From CALJGI01 sp047618115 (GTDB lineage Bacteria > Pseudomonadota > Gammaproteobacteria > Pseudomonadales > Halieaceae): a stretch of 6,378 nucleotides of DNA. Where the stretch lies: assembly GCA_047618115.1 (NCBI GenBank), contig JBLHKV010000226.1, positions 1 to 6,378 of the forward strand. Reading direction: 5' to 3'. Position numbers and translations under genes: made by a program. Under the pieces are notes generated by a model. The model had not been told where the DNA came from. It saw nothing but the letters and a program-made list of their open reading frames with translations, and did not search any database. Position 1 is the stretch's first letter. Every line of letters begins with the position of its first letter. Below, piece after piece: positions 1 through 5,664 of this stretch.

Positions 1-297
1 CTAGCAATCTTTGAACGAGGGAATGTCGCCCCAGTGGCCGATGCCGGTGCCGACCAGGTTCTGTGGGAAGCGAGCACGGTGACGCTCGACGGTAGCGGCA
101 GTGCCGATGCAGATGGTTATATCGCCAGTTATTCCTGGAGCCAGACCGGTGGTAGCAGCGTAGTACTGTCCAGCGACACAGAGCCCTCTCCAATATTTAC
201 CCCACCGGATGACGGATCTGCACAGTTATTGACCTTCAAACTCACTGTTATCGACGATGAAGCAGTATCCCACGACGATACGGTGACCATTGTCCTT
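1..297 (+). other. PKD/Ig-like domain within the large cytochrome-like protein
   Basis: The translation opens with the classical PKD signature: P-V-A-D-A-G-x-D-Q at the entry, then VTLDGSGSADADGYIASYSW, and a final strand LTFKLTVIDDEAVSHDDTVT. PKD domains are beta-sandwich modules found in surface and secreted proteins. They usually act as spacers or in adhesion or glycan contact rather than catalysis. This copy may be the last of a tandem set, since the gene continues upstream of the window. Confidence 0.88.
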
Positions 298-3200
298 GGG
301 TTTCCCGCCCGGTTTCAGGCGGAGGTCCATGGGCCCGCAGTCGGCACGAGTATAACGATCAGTGATCTGAGAGATCCCCAAGTGGTCTACGCCGAAACGA
401 CCACCTACGCCGAAGCTGATCTGACCTCCTTACTAGGGGAGGGTGTTTGGGCGACCTTGGACGATCATCTAAAGTTGGTGCTGCTCGGTCGCTTTGATTT
501 TGATACAAGCGAATTTGATAACACGCAGTTGTACCTGCTTACCGCCGTCGGTGGTGAAGATGCCGATGCGGATTCCGACTTCCAGGAAGACAGCGCCTAC
601 GCTCCGATTAACGGCCTCTGGCATGCCATTGTTACCGGCGCCCAGCTTAAGGATGGGGCAACCCATGTCTCAGCGCTGACTGAGGCGATCTATCTGTGGT
701 TGTTACCGCAACTGAATGCACTCGAATATGGCCAGCTCGCTGAAAATATCAGTAGAGCGGCGAAGCTGCTGGTTGCCGATATTGATGGTAATCGCCTGGC
801 GGATCACAACGACCTGGTTCTGTGGAACAGACTGATTGGCGAGACGCAGTTCCTTGGTGATAGCGCCGTTCTCACCAGCCTCGCAGACAGCGTGGTTGAC
901 GATGGCTCAATTGAAACGGCGACGGAACTAGCGCTCGCCCTGATCCAGTTGGCAGTGCAAGGCGATATCGATCCCGAAAGTTTTTTCCAGGAGCACATTG
1001 CCGATGACCTGTTGGCGGCGAAATGCCTGAACTGTCATGTCGACGGCGGACCCTCAGAGCACACCCGATTGGTGTTTGTGTCCGAGGGTTCTCCCGACCA
1101 GGACACGTTAAATCAAACCATACTGGAAAATTTTGTCACCTCTATCGATGGTGCGCAGGAGCTAATTCTGAGCAAAATTCAGGGGGGGTTAAGCCACGGA
1201 GGCAGTTTTGTATTTGGCTCTTCGAGTCAGGAGTGGCAAAACCTACAGACATTCATAGCATTGGTTCAAGAAGGCGACGCCCCGGTCTCCACCGGAGCTG
1301 AGCTGGCCGCCTTCTGGGATGGTATATCGCTGGCGAGTGCGCGCCAAACCTTGCGCAGATCCGCGCTGATCGTGGCCGGCAGATTACCGACCGAAGCCGA
1401 GGTCGATCTTGCGGAGTCGGGAGATGATGGGTTGCGGCAAACCCTGCGCGACATGATGAGTGGCGATGTGTTTCATGATTTTTTGATCAGCGGATCAAAT
1501 GATCGATTGCATACCGACGCGTTCCTAAACGGTTTGTTTATGGATTTGCTCGATTGCTGCTACGGTTACTATCCTGTATTCGTTAACAAAAACTTTGATG
1601 CAGAAATCACTGGTGACCAGGACTTGATCGCTGAAAAAGATGACTGGCGTAATAAAGTTCTTAAGGGCTTTTCCCGGTCACCGCTGGAGCTGATCGCGCA
1701 TGTTATTGAAAATGATCTGCCGTATACCGAGATCCTCACCGCCGATTACATGATGGTCAACCCGCAAATGGCGGAGGCACTTCGCAGTGGTGTGAATTTT
1801 GAAACCGACGACTCCAGTGAATTTTTACCTGGCCACAATAACGGTCAGATTCTCGTTGGCGATGATACGGTTCAGGAACAAACAACCAACGTCGGCCTGA
1901 ACGTAATGTCCCACTCCGGTTTTATTGATTACCCGGAGGCCGGCGTACTGAATACCCAGGCGTTTCTTAATCGCTACCCCACTACTGAAACGAATCGTAA
2001 CCGCGCTCGTGCCCGCTGGACCTATTTGCACTTTCTCGGTGTTGATATCGAAAAGTCAGCCCCGCGCACCACCGACCCTGTGGCCCTGGCAGATAACAAT
2101 AATCCAACCCTCAATAACCCGGCCTGCACCGTGTGTCACCAGTTACACGATCCGGTGGCGGGTGCCTTTCAGAACTACGGCAATTTCGGTTGGTTTCGGG
2201 ATGCCTGGAATGGAGCCGATGCGCTGCCCGATACCTACAAGCACCCGGAGTGGTTTGGCGGCGACCCGGAGTCAACGCTCTATCAGCCCGGTGATACCTG
2301 GTACAGAGATATGCGTGCTGCGGGTATCGAGGGCGCCGTTGCTCCCAGTCCCGAAAACAGCCTGCAGTGGCTGGCGCAGGAGATCGCAGGAGATCTCCGT
2401 TTTACCACGGCCACAATAAATTTTTGGTGGCCAGCGGTGATGGGAGCCGCAACGTTGGAAGCACCGGAATCTCCGGTAGACCAAAATTACGCAGCTCAAT
2501 TGCGAGCCTATGAGGTACAGCGTGCAGATATCCAGGAACTGGCCGATGCCTTCGTCGACAGCGGGTATAAGGTCAAGGATCTTTTGGTTGAAATGATGAT
2601 GTCGCCCTGGTTCCGGGCCAATAGTATTGATGCGGTACTGGCCTCTGGCCGCGATAAGGAATTGTACGAGGCGGGAACGCGACGCTTGCTTACCCCAGAG
2701 GAGCTCGAGCGGAAGACCGAATATCTGATGGGCTTTTTATGGAATGGCTGGGACGATGAATACCAGGTCGATGGGGTCTATTCGGCACTCGGGGATCGCT
2801 TGAGACTTTACTATGGTGGTATTGACTCACTGGGGGTGAAGGAACGCGCCCGTGAACTTACCACCTTGATGTACCACACGGCATTACGCCAGTCCCTGGA
2901 AATGGCCTGTTCTGTAGTTGTGGACGACTTTTCCCGGCCGGACGAGGAACGGCAGGTGTTCGCAGGTATCGACCGCCACCAGACGCCCCTTTCGGAAGCG
3001 TTGTTAGAGTTTGATGTTGTCGAAGATAATATTGCGGACGCGGGAACCTACACACTACCGGTGACTTTATCTGCTGGTGATAAGACGATAAGAGTGAGTT
3101 TTCTTGAAGATTTCTACGTGGAAAATGTCTACGACCGCAACTTGTTTGTCGACCGGATAGATATTCGAAACAGCCAGGGCCTGATCGTACAAACGATTGA

Positions 3201-3786
3201 AGTTGAAGATCTGGCGGACATAGCTGGAGCTAGCTACACCCAATACGATGACGGTGGTGACTCGGGTGGATCCTGGTATGACGACTGGCAAAACGGACCC
3301 GGGGGTGGCTGGATAATCTGGTCCACCGGCAACATCACTTTTCCGTTGGTCGTAGCAAGTGACGGTGAGTACCGCATAGAAGTAGTGGCGTGGGGTGAGC
3401 AACACCCGGACTATGTGGGTCCGAGTATGTCGGTCACCATTAATAGCAACGACCCCTTTGGCGGCAGCGCTGGTGAGCAATCGATTCGACAGAAACTGGT
3501 TGAACTTCACTCGAGTTTCCTGGGTGAAGAACTCGACGCCAACGATGCCGAGATTGATGCCAGTTACCAGTTACTTGTCGAAACCTGGCAGTGGCGCCTC
3601 GAAACCATAATGTATGAAGGTTCGAATGATTACCTCGAAGAAAGCTGCAACGGCCACCCCGATTGGGATGATGAATGGTGGCAGAGCGACTGGACCCGGC
3701 ACTGGGGTGATCCGGAGCGAATGATGGGCACCTGGACGACGGTCATGACGTATCTTATGACCGACTATAACTACCTACACGAGTGA
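1..3786 (+). CDS. Large exported PKD-domain, di-haem planctomycete-type cytochrome-like protein (5' partial)
   Basis: The reading frame is open from base 1. The GTG at 34 is internal, because the codons before it (ending N-V-A-P) complete a typical PKD-domain entry, NVAPVADAGADQ. The true start and signal peptide therefore lie upstream. Domains in order: a PKD/Ig-like fold (about nt 1-297, with LDGSGSADADGYIASYSW); a region with a dockerin-like Ca loop (778-813); a first CxxCH, CLNCH, at 1024-1038 followed by KIQGGLSHGG; a helical DUF1549/DUF1592-like part (about 1300-1790, with SPLELIAHVIENDLPYTEIL); a DUF1588-like part with RYPTTETNRNRARARW and a second CxxCH at 2125-2139 in CHQLHDPVAGAF; a DUF1585-like helical part (about 2360-2620); a CBM-like beta domain (about 3022-3450); and a Trp/acid-rich tail. 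The CxxCH motifs imply covalent haem c, so export to the periplasm or cell surface is expected. The family's biochemical role is unknown. It is followed after 9 bases by the DUF1501 gene, indicating an operon. The general family is secure; the exact Pfam boundaries are my estimate. Confidence 0.9.
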   Translation, partial: LAIFERGNVAPVADAGADQVLWEASTVTLDGSGSADADGYIASYSWSQTGGSSVVLSSDTEPSPIFTPPDDGSAQLLTFKLTVIDDEAVSHDDTVTIVLGFPARFQAEVHGPAVGTSITISDLRDPQVVYAETTTYAEADLTSLLGEGVWATLDDHLKLVLLGRFDFDTSEFDNTQLYLLTAVGGEDADADSDFQEDSAYAPINGLWHAIVTGAQLKDGATHVSALTEAIYLWLLPQLNALEYGQLAENISRAAKLLVADIDGNRLADHNDLVLWNRLIGETQFLGDSAVLTSLADSVVDDGSIETATELALALIQLAVQGDIDPESFFQEHIADDLLAAKCLNCHVDGGPSEHTRLVFVSEGSPDQDTLNQTILENFVTSIDGAQELILSKIQGGLSHGGSFVFGSSSQEWQNLQTFIALVQEGDAPVSTGAELAAFWDGISLASARQTLRRSALIVAGRLPTEAEVDLAESGDDGLRQTLRDMMSGDVFHDFLISGSNDRLHTDAFLNGLFMDLLDCCYGYYPVFVNKNFDAEITGDQDLIAEKDDWRNKVLKGFSRSPLELIAHVIENDLPYTEILTADYMMVNPQMAEALRSGVNFETDDSSEFLPGHNNGQILVGDDTVQEQTTNVGLNVMSHSGFIDYPEAGVLNTQAFLNRYPTTETNRNRARARWTYLHFLGVDIEKSAPRTTDPVALADNNNPTLNNPACTVCHQLHDPVAGAFQNYGNFGWFRDAWNGADALPDTYKHPEWFGGDPESTLYQPGDTWYRDMRAAGIEGAVAPSPENSLQWLAQEIAGDLRFTTATINFWWPAVMGAATLEAPESPVDQNYAAQLRAYEVQRADIQELADAFVDSGYKVKDLLVEMMMSPWFRANSIDAVLASGRDKELYEAGTRRLLTPEELERKTEYLMGFLWNGWDDEYQVDGVYSALGDRLRLYYGGIDSLGVKERARELTTLMYHTALRQSLEMACSVVVDDFSRPDEERQVFAGIDRHQTPLSEALLEFDVVEDNIADAGTYTLPVTLSAGDKTIRVSFLEDFYVENVYDRNLFVDRIDIRNSQGLIVQTIEVEDLADIAGASYTQYDDGGDSGGSWYDDWQNGPGGGWIIWSTGNITFPLVVASDGEYRIEVVAWGEQHPDYVGPSMSVTINSNDPFGGSAGEQSIRQKLVELHSSFLGEELDANDAEIDASYQLLVETWQWRLETIMYEGSNDYLEESCNGHPDWDDEWWQSDWTRHWGDPERMMGTWTTVMTYLMTDYNYLHE
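778..813 (+). other. Dockerin/EF-hand-like calcium-binding loop in the large protein
   Basis: The 12 codons give D-I-D-G-N-R-L-A-D-H-N-D, with acidic or Asn side chains at loop positions 1, 3, 5, 9 and 12, followed by L-V-L-W-N-R. This matches the calcium loop plus helix of a single dockerin-type F-hand. Only one copy is visible, whereas true dockerins carry two, so a structural calcium site is more likely than cohesin docking. It sits in the helical segment between the PKD domain and the first haem motif. Confidence 0.6.
1024..1038 (+). other. Haem c attachment motif 1 (CLNCH)
   Basis: The codons TGC CTG AAC TGT CAT encode C-L-N-C-H, the CxxCH site for covalent haem c. It is preceded by the helix FFQEHIADDLLAAK and followed by HVDGGPSEHTRLVF, the arrangement seen in planctomycete-type cytochrome c domains. 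The segment K-I-Q-G-G-L-S-H-G-G (about 1174-1203) follows and may help supply the distal side of the haem pocket. The axial ligand is not certain from sequence. Confidence 0.82.
2125..2139 (+). other. Haem c attachment motif 2 (CTVCH)
   Basis: The codons TGC ACC GTG TGT CAC encode C-T-V-C-H, followed by QLHDPVAGAFQNYGNFGWFRD. A CxxCH leading into D-P-V/I-x-x-x-F is characteristic of DUF1588-like segments in the planctomycete-type cytochrome families. It lies 367 codons after the first CxxCH, so the protein probably carries two separate haem c groups. Confidence 0.78.
3022..3450 (+). other. Carbohydrate-binding-module-like beta domain (CBM60-like, tentative)
   Basis: The segment contains AGTYTLPVTLSAGDKTIRV, then YDRNLFVDRIDI, and closes with GEYRIEVVAWGEQ and SMSVTIN. 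A 'gdk-t-i-x-v ... y-D-R-N-L-f-V-D-x-I-x-I' pattern is known from calcium-dependent xylan-binding modules that occur in DUF1592-type proteins. A Gly/Asp/Trp-rich loop (about 3244-3320, with DDGGDSGGSWYDDWQNG) separates the halves. The domain appears inserted into the C-terminal helical region, because the helix HSSFLGEELDANDAEID resumes after it. Ligand specificity cannot be told from sequence. Confidence 0.6.
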
Positions 3787-3789
3787 GGT
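3785..3789 (+). promoter_or_regulatory. Ribosome binding site of the DUF1501 gene, overlapping the upstream stop
   Basis: GAGGT lies 6 bases before the ATG at 3796, and its first two bases are part of the TGA stop of the preceding gene. This supports the chosen start and suggests translational coupling of the two genes. Confidence 0.7.
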
Positions 3790-3795
3790 GAGGGC

Positions 3796-5124
3796 ATGAA
3801 GCGCAGAGCTTTTTTGAAATCCCTGGCCCTGGGCGCAGGCGCCAGTGGAATGACTGTTCCATTGAGCCAGTTGTACGCCGCGCCCGCCGAGTACAGCGGT
3901 CGACTGTTGGTGGTTTGGCAAATGGACGGCGGCTGGGATGTCACCCAGTTTTGTGATCCCAAAACAAATACAGGCGGTGAACCCGACATCAACAATTGGG
4001 CCAATAATGCCGATGTTCGAACAGCTGGAAACATCCACTATGCCCCAGTGGCCAGCAACACGTCGCTATTTAACAAACACTACCAAAACATGCTGGTTAT
4101 CAATGGAGTGGATGCTCAGACCAATGCCCACACTACCGGCGTATTACACAACTGGAGCGGCCGTAACGCCTCGGGTTTTCCCACCATGACCGCCTTGTTC
4201 GCGGCGGAAAATGCCGCGGATATTCCGCTGTCGTACATTAACTTCGGCGGCTTTGCAGAGACCGCCAGATTGATTCGCTACAGCCGTCTGGATGATACCG
4301 ATGCGTTGTTGGACCTGTTGCAACCCAATACCCAGCCATGGGCGCGCGAAACTCGTTCGTACCGCTTTGGAGTGGATTTAAAACGGGTACAAGAAGCGCA
4401 GCAGGCCAGGCTGCAACGCATGCTGAACCGCGACAGCATCACTCCGCGCCAGCGCTTTAATATGGACTCCTATCTTGCTGCCAGGGGTTCCGCCGATGCA
4501 CTTGAAAGAATGGTGGACGTACTACCCTCGGATGGTGTCTTCCAGGGCGATGTCAGTTTGGGGAGCAGTCAGCTGGGCAGTAGTAATCTATTGCGCCAGA
4601 TTCAACTGATGATGCTCGCCTTCGATTCGGGTGTGGCCTGTGCTGGAGATCTATTCCTGGGTGGTTTCGACACACACGCAACCCACGATGCAGATCATGA
4701 GTCTTTGTACGAACACGTCGCCGAAGCCCTCGACTATTTTTGGGATTTTGCGGAAGAAAGGGGAATCGCAGACCGAATTACGCTGGTTATGGGTTCCGAT
4801 TTTGGGCGAACACCTTTCTACAACGCGGAGGGGGGCAAGGATCACTGGCCCATCGGCAGCTATGTCCTGATGGAGAAGGATGCGCCCTGGGGTAATCGAG
4901 TGGTTGGCCTTACCGATGGCGTACATAACGCTTACAGCATCAATCCGGCAACCTTACAAAGGGACGATGCCGGAGGCACCATTATTTACCCCAAACACGT
5001 GCACCAGGCGTTGCGTACCTACCTCGGATTGGACAGTTCACCGCTGACGGCTAACTTTCCGTTTAGCAACGCCGAAGTATTTGATTTCTTTAATCCGAAC
5101 TTGAGTACCGGGTACGAAACTTAA
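3796..5124 (+). CDS. Tat-exported DUF1501 family protein
   Basis: This complete 442-residue protein has a twin-arginine signal: M-K-R-R-A-F-L-K at residues 1-8, a hydrophobic Ala/Gly stretch at 9-20, and a likely cleavage site near residue 28-30 (LYAAPA). The mature start RLLVVWQMDGGWD (Asp44, Asp48) matches the opening strand of DUF1501 proteins. G-F-D-T-H (Asp292, His294) and G-S-D-F-G-R-T (Asp335, Arg338) followed by G-G-K-D-H-W (Asp349, His350) correspond to the conserved Asp/His sites of this family, which belongs to the alkaline phosphatase/sulfatase-like superfamily. A metal-dependent hydrolase is therefore possible, but no substrate is known. Export folded through Tat fits metal loading in the cytoplasm. 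It starts 9 bases after the cytochrome-like gene with a good Shine-Dalgarno, so the two are very probably co-transcribed and may act together in the periplasm or at the surface. Confidence 0.93.
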   Translation: MKRRAFLKSLALGAGASGMTVPLSQLYAAPAEYSGRLLVVWQMDGGWDVTQFCDPKTNTGGEPDINNWANNADVRTAGNIHYAPVASNTSLFNKHYQNMLVINGVDAQTNAHTTGVLHNWSGRNASGFPTMTALFAAENAADIPLSYINFGGFAETARLIRYSRLDDTDALLDLLQPNTQPWARETRSYRFGVDLKRVQEAQQARLQRMLNRDSITPRQRFNMDSYLAARGSADALERMVDVLPSDGVFQGDVSLGSSQLGSSNLLRQIQLMMLAFDSGVACAGDLFLGGFDTHATHDADHESLYEHVAEALDYFWDFAEERGIADRITLVMGSDFGRTPFYNAEGGKDHWPIGSYVLMEKDAPWGNRVVGLTDGVHNAYSINPATLQRDDAGGTIIYPKHVHQALRTYLGLDSSPLTANFPFSNAEVFDFFNPNLSTGYET

Positions 5125-5396
5125 AACGAAGCTTTAAGGGTCACCAGCAATTGGACGTCATCGACGTCGTCGTCTTTGTTGAAAGGGACGGCGAGGTCAA
5201 TGTGCAGCATTCTGCCCTTTTCGGCTCGGCTGGAACTTAATCGTAACCCGATATCCACGTTTGTGAGCACGCCTCCATTTGAGCCGTTATCCTCACCGCT
5301 GAACCAGGCGCGACCCACATCGATAAAGGCGGCAGCGCCCACTCTTAATTTGCGATGCATGCAAACGCGCCAGCCTGAAACTGCTCCAGCGTGCAA
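5121..5396 (-). pseudogene. 3' remnant of an outer-membrane beta-barrel (surface antigen/BamA-type) gene
   Basis: The frame encodes up to 91 residues, but only about the last 75 (from K-L-R-V-G-A-A-A-F, near nt 5351) look like protein of a known type. AAFIDVGRAWF, then VDIGLRLSSSRAEKG, MLHIDLAVPF and a terminal VQLLVTLKASF have the alternating pattern and C-terminal Phe of the last strands of a Bac_surface_Ag (Omp85/BamA-like) barrel. A full member would need several hundred more residues, and upstream the frame closes at a TAA (about 5412) with no barrel sequence. The first 15 or so residues are an out-of-frame reading of the adjacent lipoprotein gene. It has no credible start or signal peptide of its own, so it is most likely a dead fragment. 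The stop overlaps the DUF1501 stop tail to tail. Confidence 0.68.
5345..5365. other. Probable deletion junction between two gene fragments
   Basis: Here the lipoprotein reading frame (minus strand) ends and the barrel-type reading frame becomes recognisable in another frame. The junction carries an imperfect palindrome: TTTGC (5349-5353) and GCAAA (5361-5365) around GATGCAT. The exact breakpoint cannot be set without an intact relative. A chimeric assembly join would look the same. Confidence 0.5.
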
Positions 5397-5521
5397 CCGG
5401 GTCCACTGTTATTCAGGTCAACAATATCGCCTTCACCCTCAATGGCGAGAGGGTGCTTACAGGCCTGTAGCAATACAAACAAGCCTAGTGTCGCTGCCAA
5501 GCAGCAATGGCGGGGGTTCAT
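5345..5521 (-). pseudogene. Truncated lipoprotein gene (5' fragment)
   Basis: The 58 codons from the ATG at 5521 give a short lipoprotein signal, with hydrophobic LAATLGLFVLL and lipobox L-Q-A-C (Cys21). Lys at the next position favours the outer membrane. The mature part, H-P-L-A-I-E-G-E-G-D-I-V-D-L-N followed by G-C-T-L-E-Q-F, resembles the N-terminus of a longer uncharacterised lipoprotein family that I recall from marine gammaproteobacteria; this is from memory and was not searched. The frame stops right after A-C-I-A-N, exactly where sequence resembling an unrelated barrel gene begins, so the rest of the gene seems lost. An upstream in-frame ATG at 5584 would put extra charged residues before the signal and is less likely. 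An AGGG lies at modest spacing before the chosen ATG. A functional 38-residue mature lipoprotein cannot be excluded. Confidence 0.6.
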
Positions 5522-5664
5522 CAGAATAACCCTAAGGACTGGTCCGGTTAAGCGCAAGCTCGGTCCCCCTCGCCGTATTTCCATTGCCTTGCCAACAGCA
5601 CCCTCCGAGAATTAGGCTAGCGGCCGGCTATATCCAAGCCAACGATACGCAAGGGGATCACCGA
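5522..5664. other. Divergent intergenic spacer
   Basis: These 143 bases separate the minus-strand lipoprotein fragment from the plus-strand transporter and should hold the transporter promoter. The best plus-strand guess is TTGCCA (5589-5594) with TAGGCT (5613-5618) at an 18-base spacing, which is a weak match to sigma-70. An imperfect palindrome, TAGCGGCCGGCTA (5618-5630), follows and could be an operator, but nothing confirms this. No terminator hairpin with a T-run is visible. Confidence 0.35.
5651..5656 (+). promoter_or_regulatory. Ribosome binding site of the MFS transporter
   Basis: AAGGGG sits 8 bases upstream of the ATG at 5665. It supports this start over the later internal ATG codons. 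Confidence 0.65.

Noticed and set aside
34..36. GTG as the start codon of the large gene
   Set aside because: The frame is open back to base 1 and the preceding codons complete the PKD entry motif, so this GTG is an internal Val.
2375..2394. Perfect 10-base tandem repeat CGCAGGAGAT, with an overlapping GGAGATCTCC palindrome
   Set aside because: The unit is not a multiple of three, yet the protein around it (AQEIAGDLRF) reads as normal family sequence on both sides, so this is not a recent duplication and is probably chance.
2009..2419. 136-codon plus-strand open frame inside the large gene
   Set aside because: It is an out-of-frame shadow rich in Pro, Arg, Ser and Thr, over a region whose main frame carries conserved haem-protein motifs.
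3067..3510. 147-codon open frame on the minus strand
   Set aside because: It lies wholly inside the cytochrome-like gene, has no recognisable domain or ribosome site, and its sequence is what antisense reading of the real gene gives.
5155..5180. GAC/GTC-rich near-repeat (gacgtcatcgacgtcgtcgtc)
   Set aside because: It encodes the acidic loop D-D-D-V-D-D-V between the last two strands of the barrel remnant, which is a common type of loop in this protein class, not a repeat element.
5176..5529. 117-codon plus-strand open frame opposite the lipoprotein and barrel fragments
   Set aside because: The minus strand shows a clear lipobox and barrel C-terminus, whereas this frame shows no domain, signal peptide or ribosome site.
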